A DNA stretch of 64,000 nt from Streptomyces sp. HmicA12 (GTDB lineage: Bacteria > Actinomycetota > Actinomycetes > Streptomycetales > Streptomycetaceae): assembly GCF_000373565.1 (NCBI RefSeq), contig NZ_KB891811.1, positions 62,001 to 126,000 on the forward strand. Reading direction: 5' to 3'. The position numbers and the translations under genes are program-made. Below the pieces are notes generated by a model. It did no database searches, was not told where the DNA came from, and saw only the letters and a list, made by a program, of their open reading frames with translations. Positions 49,912 to 58,424 of this stretch are shown here, in pieces. Within the stretch, counting starts at the first letter, position 1, and each line of letters begins with the position of its first letter.

Positions 49912-51612
49912 TCAGCTGCGCCAGGTGTCGGTCAGCGCGACGGCGCCGAAGGAGGAGACGGTCGCGGTGCGGTTGGCGCCGCTCTCCCAGGTGACGTTGC
50001 CGTTCGCGTCCTTGCGCACGTACTTGTACTCGAAGGAGGTGCCTGCGGGCAGGGCCACGTCGAGCTTCCAGACGGGGTAGGCGGCCGGGTCCAGCTTCAG
50101 GGCGTCGGCGGTGTTCCAGTTGCCGAGCTGGTTCTTGTCGCCGGTGACGTAGATGTTCTCGCCCCAGCTGGTGGTGGCGTTCACGCTGAACGAGGCGCCG
50201 GCGGCCGGGGTCGGGTCGGTCGTGCTCCCGCTGCCGCAGGTCTTCGCGCCGGCCTGGATCGCGAGCGCGGTGTTGGCGCCGAGGGTCGCCGTGAACCGGC
50301 CGGAGGAGTCCACCGTGACGCCCTTGCCGCTCTGCACGTCGCAGTAGTCGCCGGCGGGCAGTGACGTCTGGAAGGTGCGGGTGAGCGACGCGTTCTCGTG
50401 GTTGAGGACGACGTACGCCTTGGCGCCGCGGCCGAACGCGATCTGGTCGCCGCCGTTGTCCCACCAGTCGGTGACGGCCTCGCCGCGCGCGGTGTTGCGC
50501 CAGGCGACCATGCTCGACACCTCGCGCCAGGCGTGCTGGCACTTCCAGCCGTCGGTGTAACAGGCGCTGACAGAACCGGAGTTGGGCGGGCCCGCGTCCT
50601 TGTCGGTCCACTCGTAGCCGGAGTGCACGTCCGGCGAGCCGTACGGCCACGCCAGCATGAAGACGTCGGCCAGGGTGTAGGTGGCGCCGTCCTTGTAGGT
50701 GAGGGTGTCGCCGCCGCGCTCGGTGTCGTGATTGTCGACGAAGACGGCCGACTTGTCGGAGGCCATGTAGCCCCAGGCCGTGCCGAAGTTCTTCAGTTCG
50801 GCGAGGTTCCCGCCGGTGAAGACGCGCTTCAGGTCGCGGGCGTAGCGGAACTCCTGGACGTCGCCGTTGCCGAGGTACTCGCTGGGCGAGACGGCTTCGC
50901 CCGCGCCGTAGATGGCCTCCTGCTTCCAGTAGGCGTTCGGGTTGGTCAGCCGCGACTTGATGTTCGCGAGGTCGGCCGCCGCCATGTGCTTGGCGGCGTC
51001 GATCCGGAAGCCGTCGACGCCGAGGGAGAGCAGGTCGTTCAGGTACCCGGCGATCGTGGCACGCACGTACTCCTCGCCGGTGTCGAGGTCCGCGAGGCCG
51101 ACCAGTTCGCACTCCTGGACGTTGGTGCGGTCCTGGTAGTTGCTGATCGTGGCCGTGCAGTTGTCCAGGTCGGCGGACGAGTAGAGGCCGGGGTAGGCGT
51201 ACTTGGTGTACGAGGAGCCGCCGGTGCCCGTGCCGGATCCGGCCGCCATGTGGTTGATGACGCTGTCCGCGACGACCTTCACGCCCGCCGCGTGGCAGGT
51301 GTCGACCATGTTCTTGAAGGCGGCCCGGTCACCGAGCCGGCCGGCGATCTTGTAGCTGACGGGCTGGTACGAGGTCCACCACTGGGAGCCCTGGATGTGC
51401 TCCTGCGGCGGCGAGACCTGGACGTAGCCGTATCCGGCGGGGCCGAGCGTGCTGGTGCACTCCTTGGCGACGGAGGCGAAGTTCCACTCGAACAACACCG
51501 CGGTGACGTCCTTCTCACCGGGCGGCGCGGCCTGCGCCGGGGCCGGGACCGTGACGGCGGCAGCGGCCCCCGCCAGGACGGCGAGCGCGGCAGCCACGGA
51601 CTTTCTGGCCAT
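49912..51612 (-). CDS. Secreted alpha-amylase (GH13) with C-terminal CBM20
   Basis: ATG 51612 has AGGAGG 6 bases upstream. The 566 residues: signal peptide (MARKSVAAALAVLAG..., cleaved near AQAA, residue 28), GH13 barrel with DSVINHM, D205 (GFRIDAAKH), E239 (GAGEAV) and D296 (FVDNHDTE), beta domain C (to about 455) and a CBM20 starch-binding domain (about 470-566: SVNATTSWGENIYVTGDKNQ, WESGANRT). It is the classical Streptomyces alpha-amylase. The 286-base upstream gap carries the candidate MalR half-sites. It follows the second MalR-like regulator on the same strand. Confidence 0.95.
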   Translation of the reverse strand: MARKSVAAALAVLAGAAAAVTVPAPAQAAPPGEKDVTAVLFEWNFASVAKECTSTLGPAGYGYVQVSPPQEHIQGSQWWTSYQPVSYKIAGRLGDRAAFKNMVDTCHAAGVKVVADSVINHMAAGSGTGTGGSSYTKYAYPGLYSSADLDNCTATISNYQDRTNVQECELVGLADLDTGEEYVRATIAGYLNDLLSLGVDGFRIDAAKHMAAADLANIKSRLTNPNAYWKQEAIYGAGEAVSPSEYLGNGDVQEFRYARDLKRVFTGGNLAELKNFGTAWGYMASDKSAVFVDNHDTERGGDTLTYKDGATYTLADVFMLAWPYGSPDVHSGYEWTDKDAGPPNSGSVSACYTDGWKCQHAWREVSSMVAWRNTARGEAVTDWWDNGGDQIAFGRGAKAYVVLNHENASLTRTFQTSLPAGDYCDVQSGKGVTVDSSGRFTATLGANTALAIQAGAKTCGSGSTTDPTPAAGASFSVNATTSWGENIYVTGDKNQLGNWNTADALKLDPAAYPVWKLDVALPAGTSFEYKYVRKDANGNVTWESGANRTATVSSFGAVALTDTWRS

Positions 51613-51678
51613 GGTTCCTCCTGATGCGAAGGGCAACGCGCCATGCCCGTACGGCTGTTGAGGGGGGATCGGTTGAAT

Positions 51679-51822
51679 CTTGCTGCAAGTGATTGCGGGG
51701 CGACCGTATGAGTCACCGGCAGCACGGTCAACCCTTTGGGCACACCCTTCTCAACCCTCAGAGGAAAACTGCCAATTCTGACTGCAAGGACTTACGCAAG
51801 AGTTCCAGCGGTGTTACGTTCA
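51679..51822 (-). promoter_or_regulatory. Amylase promoter region with MalR-type half-sites
   Basis: CTTGC-T-GCAAG (51679-51689) is a perfect palindrome, and TGCAAG (51783-51788) and CGCAAG (51795-51800) are two spaced half-sites reading CTTGCG...CTTGCA toward the gene. They resemble the malE operator and the direct repeats known in Streptomyces amylase promoters. An 11-base motif (TGTTACGTTCA, 51812-51822) is shared in complement with the malE-malR region. Confidence 0.55.
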
Positions 51823-51898
51823 ACCACGCTTCCGGTCCGGCGCCGGGGGGCCGGCCCGGCCGGGCCCCACGCGCCCGGCGTCCGGACCGGCGGCACCC

Positions 51899-52975
51899 TC
51901 AGAGCGCGGCGACCGGTGCGCGCCGGGCCCGCTGCGCGGTCGACCCGCGTACCACCAGCTCGGGCTGGAAGACGAATTCCGTGCGCTGTACGGGAGTTCC
52001 GCCGATCTCCTCCAGGAGCGCTCCCACCGCGGCGGTCGCCATGGCCTGTACGGGCTGGCGCACCGTGGTCAGCGGCGGGTCGGTGAACGGGATCAGCGGC
52101 GAGTCGTCGAAGCCGGTGACGGAGATGTCCCGCGGCACGTCGAGGCCACGTTCGCGCACCGCCCTGATGACGCCGAGCGCCATGGGGTCGCTGCCGCAGA
52201 CGATGCCGGTGCAGCCGAGGTCGAGCAGGGCGCCGCCGGCGGCGTGGCCGCCCTCGACCGTGAACAGGGTCTGCTGGATGAGCCGCTCGGCCTCGTCGCG
52301 GTCCAGGCCGAGCAGGGTGTGCTGGGCGGCGACGAATCCTTCGGCCTTGCGTCGGGAGGGCACGAACCGGGTCGGACCGATGGCCAGGCCGATGCGCTCG
52401 TGCCCGAGGTCGACGAGGTGGCGCACGGCCATCCGCGCCGCCGACCGGTCGTCGGGCGACACGAACGGCGCGTTGATGTGCTCGTTGAAGCCGTTGATGA
52501 GGACGAACGGCACCTTCCGCTCGGCGAGCCGGGCGTAGCGCGCCGCGTCCGCCGTGGTGTCGGCGTGCAGCCCGGACAGGAACACGATGCCGTTGACGCC
52601 GCGCTCCTCCAGCTGCTCGACGAGTTCGTCCTCGGTGGCGCCGCCCGGCATCTGTGTGCAGAGCACGGGCGTGTATCCGTATCCGGCGAGGACCTGCTCG
52701 ATGACCTGCGCGAACGCTGGGAAGATCGGGTTGGTGAGCTCGGGGATGACGAGCCCGATGAGCCCGGCGCTGCGGCGTCGCAGCCGGACCGGGCGTTCGT
52801 AGCCGAGCACGTCGAGCGCGGCGAGCACCTTCTGCCGGGTGGCCGCCGCGACGCCGGGCTTGCCGTTCAGGACCCGGCTGACGGTGGCCTCGCTGACCCG
52901 GGCCTGCCCCGCGATGTCGTGGAGCCGCGGGGTGCCGCCGGTCTCGGCGGCACCCCGCGGCGTCGAAATCGTCAC
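51899..52975 (-). CDS. LacI-family regulator, MalR paralogue
   Basis: GTG 52975 overlaps the aglA stop (GTGA), so it is translationally coupled to aglA. The 358 residues have a LacI helix-turn-helix (RLHDIAGQARVSEATVSRVLNGKPG) and a periplasmic-binding-like domain (PELTNPIFPAFAQVI, SGLHADTTADAARY, SVTGFDDSPLIPFTDPPLTT). It is very similar to the MalR at 58425, with near identity through VSEATVSRVLNGKPGVA, LDVLGYERP and the DDSPLI...FTDPPLTT region. Its recognition helix is the same, so it may bind the same operators. Its place before the amylase suggests control of that gene (Reg1-like). Confidence 0.92.
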   Translation of the reverse strand: MTISTPRGAAETGGTPRLHDIAGQARVSEATVSRVLNGKPGVAAATRQKVLAALDVLGYERPVRLRRRSAGLIGLVIPELTNPIFPAFAQVIEQVLAGYGYTPVLCTQMPGGATEDELVEQLEERGVNGIVFLSGLHADTTADAARYARLAERKVPFVLINGFNEHINAPFVSPDDRSAARMAVRHLVDLGHERIGLAIGPTRFVPSRRKAEGFVAAQHTLLGLDRDEAERLIQQTLFTVEGGHAAGGALLDLGCTGIVCGSDPMALGVIRAVRERGLDVPRDISVTGFDDSPLIPFTDPPLTTVRQPVQAMATAAVGALLEEIGGTPVQRTEFVFQPELVVRGSTAQRARRAPVAAL

Positions 52976-54633
52976 GCGGCCCACCAGACGGTGGAGTCCG
53001 CGGGCAGGTCGAGCTCGCCGTCCTCGACGGTGACGGGGCTGGAGGACAGCAGCACCGTGCCGGGCGCGGCGATGCGGACCGGCACGCCGGTGGTGTTGAC
53101 CGTGCAGGCGAAGCCGGGCCGCTCGAAGTGCAGCACACCGGCCGGCGCGTCCTCGCGCCACGTCACCTCGGCGCCCGCGCCGAGGCCGGGCCGCTCGCGG
53201 CGCACGGCGAGCGCGGCGCGGTAGAGCTCCAGCGTCGAGTCCGGGGCGCCGGTCTGCGCCTCGACGCTCAACTCGCCCCAGCTGGAAGGCTGCGGCAACC
53301 AGCTACCGCCGTCACCGAAACCGTACGAGGCACCGGTCCGGGTCCAGGGGATCGGCACCCGGCAGCCGTCACGGAACCCGTCCTGCCCCTGCGCGCGGAA
53401 GAACGACGGGTCCTGGCGCACCTCGTCCGGCAGGTCCGTCACATCCGGCAGCCCCAGTTCCTCGCCCTGGTAGATGTACGCGGATCCGGGCAGCGCCAGC
53501 ATCAGCAGCGTGGCCGCGCGGGCCCGCCGCAACCCCAGTTCACGATCGCCGGCCGTGCGGATCTGCGTACCCAGACCGGGCGGGTTCGCGTACCGCGTCG
53601 CGTGCCGCGTCACGTCATGGTTGGACAGCACCCAGGTCGCCGGCGCGCCCACCGGACGCATCGCGTCCAGCGACGTGTCGATGATCTTCCGCAGTTCGTC
53701 GGCGGCCCAAGGGGCGCCCAGGTACTGGAAGTTGAAGGCCTGGTGCAGCTCGTCGGGGCGGACGTAGTTGGCGGTGCGCTCGACGGTCGGCGTCCACGCC
53801 TCCGCGACGAAGATGCGCTCTCCGTCGTACTCGTCCAGAATCGTGCGCCAGGAGCGGTAGATCGCGTGCACACCGTCCTGGTCGAAGAACGGCATGACAT
53901 CGTTGCCGAGGAGCTTCAACTGGTCGCCGCCACCCAGGTCCGGCAGGCCTTCCGCCTTGACCAGGCCGTGCGCGACGTCGATACGGAAGCCGTCCACGCC
54001 CATGTCCAGCCAGAACCGCAGGATCGAGCGGAACTCGTCGGCGACCGCCGGGTGTTCCCAGTTCAGGTCCGGCTGCTCGGGCGCGAACAGGTGCAGGTAC
54101 CAGTCCCCGTCGGGGAGTCGGGTCCAGGCCGGGCCGCCGAAGATGGACTCCCAGTCGTTGGGCGGCAGTTCACCGTTCTCGCCCTTGCCGGGACGGAAGT
54201 GGTAGCGCTCGCGCAGCGGCGACCCGGGGCCGTCCGCGACCGCCCGCTTGAACCACTCGTGCTGGTCCGAGGAGTGGTTCGGCACCAGGTCCACGATGAT
54301 CCGCAGACCGAGCGCGTGCGCGTCGCGGATCACCGCGTCCGCGTCGAGCAGCGTGCCGTACATCGGATCGACGGCCCGGTAGTCCGCGACGTCGTAGCCG
54401 CCGTCGGCCTGCGGCGAGGCGTAGAACGGGGACAGCCAGACCGCGTCGACGCCCAGCTCCTTGAGGTACGGCAGCCGGCGCCGGATGCCTTCCAGGTCTC
54501 CGGTGCCGTCGGCGTCGCTGTCGGCGAAGCTGCGCGGGTACACCTGGTAGATGACCGCGTCCCGCCACCAGTCGGCGGCCTCTCGGGTCGTGGTGGCGAA
54601 CACGGGTGACTGGTCCGTGGAGTGCTGGCTCAT
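52972..54633 (-). CDS. aglA: Cytoplasmic alpha-glucosidase (GH13)
   Basis: AAGGA lies 4 bases before ATG 54633. The 553 residues have no signal peptide and form an oligo-1,6/alpha-glucosidase type GH13: WWRDAVIYQVYPRSFADSD, DLVPNHSSDQHEWF, D219 (GFRIDVAH), E278 (FVAEAWTP) and D340 (VLSNHDVTRH). It splits imported maltose and maltodextrins to glucose. It follows malG by 54 bases in the malEFG operon and overlaps the next regulator gene by four bases. Confidence 0.93.
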   Translation of the reverse strand: MSQHSTDQSPVFATTTREAADWWRDAVIYQVYPRSFADSDADGTGDLEGIRRRLPYLKELGVDAVWLSPFYASPQADGGYDVADYRAVDPMYGTLLDADAVIRDAHALGLRIIVDLVPNHSSDQHEWFKRAVADGPGSPLRERYHFRPGKGENGELPPNDWESIFGGPAWTRLPDGDWYLHLFAPEQPDLNWEHPAVADEFRSILRFWLDMGVDGFRIDVAHGLVKAEGLPDLGGGDQLKLLGNDVMPFFDQDGVHAIYRSWRTILDEYDGERIFVAEAWTPTVERTANYVRPDELHQAFNFQYLGAPWAADELRKIIDTSLDAMRPVGAPATWVLSNHDVTRHATRYANPPGLGTQIRTAGDRELGLRRARAATLLMLALPGSAYIYQGEELGLPDVTDLPDEVRQDPSFFRAQGQDGFRDGCRVPIPWTRTGASYGFGDGGSWLPQPSSWGELSVEAQTGAPDSTLELYRAALAVRRERPGLGAGAEVTWREDAPAGVLHFERPGFACTVNTTGVPVRIAAPGTVLLSSSPVTVEDGELDLPADSTVWWAA

Positions 54634-54687
54634 GGTGTCCTTGGGAGACGTGAGGGGCTGGACGACTGGTCGGTGGTTCGGGGCGGT

Positions 54688-55593
54688 TCAGCCCTTGGTG
54701 CCACCGGCCGTGAGACCGGTGACCAGGTTCTTCTGGACGAGGTAGAACACGGCGGAGATCGGGACGGCGATCAGTACGGCTGTTGCGGCCATGTACTGGC
54801 GTTGCGCGTCATGCTCGCTGATGAAGCTCTGCAGACCTACCGCGAGGGTGTATTTCTGGTCGTCGAGCATGAAGGTGTTCGCGAAGGCGACCTCGCTCCA
54901 CGCGGTGATCATCGTGTAGAACGCGGCGACGGCGAGGCCCGGCCGGGCCAGCGGCAGGATGAGGCGGAAGAACGTACCGAACGGCGAGAGCCCGTCGACC
55001 CGGCCCGCCTCGTCGATCTCGACGGGGATCGTGTCGAAGTAGCCCTTCATCAGCCAGGCGCAGTACGGCACGGCGGTCGTCAGATAGACGACGATGAGAC
55101 CGGCGTAGGTGTCGATGAGGCCCAGGTCCGAGAGGATCACGTACATCGGGACCATGAGGACCGCGACGGGGAACATCTGCGTGACCAGCAGGACCCACAT
55201 GAACTTCTTGTAGCCGGGGAACCGCATCCGCGAGACCGCGTAGCCGCTGGTCGCGGCGACGAGCACGCCGATCACGGTGGTGCCGAGGGACACGATGAGC
55301 GTATTGCCCAGCCACTTGAGGAAGTTGGTGTCCTCGAGGACGAACGAGTAGTTGCTCAGCGTCGCGGTGTCCAGGATCCGCGACGGGTGCAGGTAGTCGT
55401 CCTTGTCGGGGCCGAGCGACAGGAACACCAGCCAGCCGATCGGGAACAGCGCGACGAGGCTCGCGACGATCAGGACGGTATGGCTGGCCACCGAAGCCTT
55501 GCGGCTGCGCCGGCCGCGCTGGGGCGCGTTGACACGCGCGGTGACCGCGGCGGTTTCGGGGACGGGGGTCTTCGTCAGGGTCTCGGTGCTCAT
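54688..55593 (-). CDS. malG: Maltose/maltodextrin ABC transporter permease
   Basis: ATG 55593 (MSTETLTKTP) is chosen over the longer frame to 55638. 301 residues, six TM segments, with the MalG-type EAA loop GYFDTIPVEIDEAGRVDGLSPF that contacts the shared ATPase. No ATPase gene is in the operon; in Streptomyces the multi-use MsiK usually serves, encoded elsewhere. Lies 22 bases after malF. Confidence 0.93.
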   Translation of the reverse strand: MSTETLTKTPVPETAAVTARVNAPQRGRRSRKASVASHTVLIVASLVALFPIGWLVFLSLGPDKDDYLHPSRILDTATLSNYSFVLEDTNFLKWLGNTLIVSLGTTVIGVLVAATSGYAVSRMRFPGYKKFMWVLLVTQMFPVAVLMVPMYVILSDLGLIDTYAGLIVVYLTTAVPYCAWLMKGYFDTIPVEIDEAGRVDGLSPFGTFFRLILPLARPGLAVAAFYTMITAWSEVAFANTFMLDDQKYTLAVGLQSFISEHDAQRQYMAATAVLIAVPISAVFYLVQKNLVTGLTAGGTKG

Positions 55594-55615
55594 GGCGGTG
55601 GCTGCTCCTGCGGCG

Positions 55616-56623
55616 TCAGATGGCGGCTGATACGTCATTGCGGTTCAGCCAGCGGCGGTAGACCGAGGTGAAGGCGATGAGGAGGGACAGGAGCAGGACG
55701 CCGTACGTGGCGGACTGGGCGAAGTCGCGCGGCGTCTGGCCGAAGCCGAGGTAATAGGACCAGGTGACGAGGATCTGCGCGTCCGGAGCGGTGTTGCCGA
55801 ACAGCAGGAAGATGATCGCGAACTGGTTGAACGTCCAGATGATGCCGAGCAGGACGACGGTCGAACTGACCGACCTGAGGCCGGGCAGGGTCACGTTGCG
55901 GAACTGCTGCCAGGTGCTCGCGCCGTCCATCTCTGCGGCCTCGTAGAGCGTGGAGTCGATCGACTGCAGTCCGCCGAGGAGCGAGACCATCATGAACGGC
56001 ACACCGCACCACGTGTTGACCATGATCGCGGCGATCTGCTGGAAGAGCGGGTCCTCCAGCCACGACGGTGAGGGCAGACCCATCGCGTCGAGCGTGGTGT
56101 TGATGACGCCGGAGTCGGCGAGCATGAACCGCCAGGCGAAGACGGTGACGAACGTCGGGACCGCCCACGGCAGGATCAGCATCAGCCGGTAGGCGGTGCG
56201 GCCGCGCAGCCCCTTCTGGTTGAGCAGCAGCGCGAGGCCGAGCCCGATGAAGTAGTGCAGGGCGACGCAGGACGCCGTCCACACGATGGTCCAGATGAAG
56301 TGCGACCAGAAACGGTCGTACGAGGTGGGGCCCCACAGGATGTCGGCGTAGTTGTCGAGGCCGATGAACTTGTAGGTGGCGTCGATGTGGTTGACGCCGA
56401 TGGTGCGGGCCGAGTTGAGGCTGTTGGCGTCGGTGAGCGTCAGATAGAAGCCGCGGACCAGCGGGTACAGCACGATGACGGCGAGCACGACCACCACCGG
56501 GGCGATCATGGCGTATGCGTACCAGTGCTTCTGGTAACCGTTCTTGAGCCGGGTTGTGAGGCCCGGACGCCGGTCGCGGTCACCTCCGCTGGAGGCGGCC
56601 GGGCGCTCGACGGCGACAGTCAT
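55616..56623 (-). CDS. malF: Maltose/maltodextrin ABC transporter permease
   Basis: ATG 56623 (MTVAVERP) has AAGGTG 6 bases upstream. 335 residues, six TM segments plus a longer second outside loop, with the EAA loop LQSIDSTLYEAAEMDGASTW. It lies 123 bases after malE, and that gap holds a 15-base-pair hairpin, so its transcript level is probably lower than malE's. Confidence 0.93.
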   Translation of the reverse strand: MTVAVERPAASSGGDRDRRPGLTTRLKNGYQKHWYAYAMIAPVVVVLAVIVLYPLVRGFYLTLTDANSLNSARTIGVNHIDATYKFIGLDNYADILWGPTSYDRFWSHFIWTIVWTASCVALHYFIGLGLALLLNQKGLRGRTAYRLMLILPWAVPTFVTVFAWRFMLADSGVINTTLDAMGLPSPSWLEDPLFQQIAAIMVNTWCGVPFMMVSLLGGLQSIDSTLYEAAEMDGASTWQQFRNVTLPGLRSVSSTVVLLGIIWTFNQFAIIFLLFGNTAPDAQILVTWSYYLGFGQTPRDFAQSATYGVLLLSLLIAFTSVYRRWLNRNDVSAAI

Positions 56624-56684
56624 GGGTAACACCTTCTGGTCTGCGGGTGGTTCACGGCTTCGGGGCGGTTCACGGGGAGTACGG

Positions 56685-56734
56685 GTGCCGCGGTCCCGCG
56701 CGCGGGGCGGGCTGAAGGAGCGGGACCGCGGCAC
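56685..56734 (-). other. Strong hairpin between malE and malF
   Basis: GTGCCGCGGTCCCGC (56685-56699) and its exact complement (56720-56734) form a 15-base-pair stem with a 20-base loop, 13 bases after the malE stop. It is likely an mRNA-stabilising or partly terminating hairpin that gives more binding protein than permease. Confidence 0.6.
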
Positions 56735-56746
56735 CTGATCAGGGGA

Positions 56747-58024
56747 CTACTTGGTGAAGCCGTCCGGCAGGAGCTTGCCGTACTGGGTCGTGACGGAGGA
56801 GATCACCTTGTCGAGGCTCTCCTTGCCGCTGGCGGCCTTGGGCAGCTCGGTGTCGAGCGGGCCCCACAGCGAGCTGTACTCCGGCAGAGCGGGGCGCGGC
56901 TGGGCGGCGGCGAGCACCTTCTGGTAGCCGGCCAGGCCCGGGTCCGCGGTGACCTCGGCGGTGTACGCGTCGTCGCGGGTGGGCAGCGTGGCGTTCTTCA
57001 GCGCGATCTGCGTCTGGGTCTTCGCCGACGTCATCCACTGGACGAACTTCAGGGACGCGGCCTGGTGCGCCTTGTCCGAGCCGGCGTAGACGGACAGGTT
57101 GTGGCCGCCGGTCGGGGCGCCCGCCTTGCCGGTCGAGCCGGCGGGGACGGTGGCGACACCGAGGTTGGCCTTGTCCTTGAACGCCGAACCCTTGTAGAAG
57201 TTCGTGACCTCCCACGGGCCCTCGATCGTCATGGCGGCCTTGCCGTTGACGAAGGCGTCCTGGCGGTGCGCGTAGGAGTCCGCCGTGACGTCGGCCTTGT
57301 GCAGGCCCTTGCCGTTGAACAGGCTCAGCCAGGTCTTGGTGGCCTTCTGGGCCTCGGCCGAGCCCAGGGTGATCTTCTTCGCGGAGGCGTCGACGGTGTC
57401 GGTGCCCTCGCCGAACAGGAACGGCTCCAGGTAGTAGCCCTTCTCGGAGCCGAAGAAGCCGTCGACGCCGGTCTTCGCCTTGATGGTGGCGGCGTCCTTC
57501 TTCAGCTCGTCCCAGTTCTTGGGCGCCTCGGTGATGCCGGCCTTCTTGAACAGGGCCTTGTTGTAGACGAGCGCGAGGGTGTCGGTGACCAGCGGGACGC
57601 CGTACGTCTTGCCCTCGTACTGGGCCTGCTTGAGCAGGTTCGGCTGGAACTTGTCCTGGTCCGCGAGGGCCTCGGTGCCGTCCAGCGGCAGCAGGAAGCT
57701 CTTCTTCGCGAAGGCGGGCGTCCAGCCGACCTCGGCACGCAGCACGTCCGGGGCGCCGCTGGCGCCGGCCGCGGTGTCGAACTTGTTCTGTGCCTGGTCG
57801 AACGGCACGTTGACGTACTTGACCTTGATGTCGGGGTTGGCCTTCTCGAAGTCCTTGATCAGGGCCTTGTACGTGGGCGCCTCGTTCGTGGCGTTCGACG
57901 TGTCCCACCACTGGATGGTGACCGGCCCTGACGCCTTGCCGCCGTCGTCGTCGCTACCGCCGCAGGCCGTCGCCGCGAGTGCGAGGGACGCCACCACCGC
58001 GGTGGCCGCTATGCCACGCCGCAT
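56747..58024 (-). CDS. malE: Maltose/maltodextrin-binding lipoprotein
   Basis: ATG 58024 has TAGGAG 5 bases upstream and gives a lipoprotein signal (MRRGIAATAVVASLALAATAC-GGS). The 425 residues match family 1 solute-binding proteins: VTIQWWDTSNATNE, EKANPDIKVKYVNVPF, VLRAEVGWTPAFAKKSFLLPLDG, GKAAMTIEGPW. It captures maltodextrins at the cell surface for MalFG. First gene of the operon malEFG-aglA-lacI. Confidence 0.93.
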   Translation of the reverse strand: MRRGIAATAVVASLALAATACGGSDDDGGKASGPVTIQWWDTSNATNEAPTYKALIKDFEKANPDIKVKYVNVPFDQAQNKFDTAAGASGAPDVLRAEVGWTPAFAKKSFLLPLDGTEALADQDKFQPNLLKQAQYEGKTYGVPLVTDTLALVYNKALFKKAGITEAPKNWDELKKDAATIKAKTGVDGFFGSEKGYYLEPFLFGEGTDTVDASAKKITLGSAEAQKATKTWLSLFNGKGLHKADVTADSYAHRQDAFVNGKAAMTIEGPWEVTNFYKGSAFKDKANLGVATVPAGSTGKAGAPTGGHNLSVYAGSDKAHQAASLKFVQWMTSAKTQTQIALKNATLPTRDDAYTAEVTADPGLAGYQKVLAAAQPRPALPEYSSLWGPLDTELPKAASGKESLDKVISSVTTQYGKLLPDGFTK

Positions 58025-58160
58025 GAGATCTCCTAGAGGGTGAAAGCCCGTGAGTGGGCGGGGACACGGTCCCGACCGTTCCCCTGACCTACTTGCCGGC
58101 TGCGCCGCTGCGGCCGCCGGGCGACGTGAACGTAACAGCGTGGAAAGCGCGAAGAAAGAC

Positions 58161-58181
58161 CTTGCGCGAAATTTCTGCAAG
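58161..58181. promoter_or_regulatory. MalR operator upstream of malE
   Basis: CTTGC-N11-GCAAG inverted repeat with an AT-rich GAAATTTC centre, 137 bases before the malE start and 243 before malR. The CTTGCAG half-site matches sequences described for Streptomyces MalR/amylase control. It lies in a 400-base gene-free gap (58025-58424) that also carries GATTGCGGG (58214), CGCAAG (58286-58291) and TGAACGTAACA (58127-58137). Confidence 0.6.
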
Positions 58182-58424
58182 ACGCAGCCATCGTTACATC
58201 GCCGTGTCCTGAAGATTGCGGGACGCTCGCGCGCCGGCCGCCGACAGACAGGGACATAGAGTGGCGAAATGACCGCAACTACCGTCGCAAGACGCCGAGT
58301 TCAGCCATCAGGCCGGTCGGTTCCCGGCCGCGCATCGCACTGCAACACCTTCCAAGAAAGGTGCGGACAGCGGTTTCTCCCCGTCGGTGGGCATTCCCCC
58401 AGGTAACCGGTACAGTCCAATGCC

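Noticed and set aside
51840..51898. G+C-rich palindrome (GGCCCGGCCGGGCC) after the second LacI gene as a terminator
   Set aside because: The stem is short and mixed with other self-complementary G+C runs; it may act as a terminator but is not distinctive enough to list.
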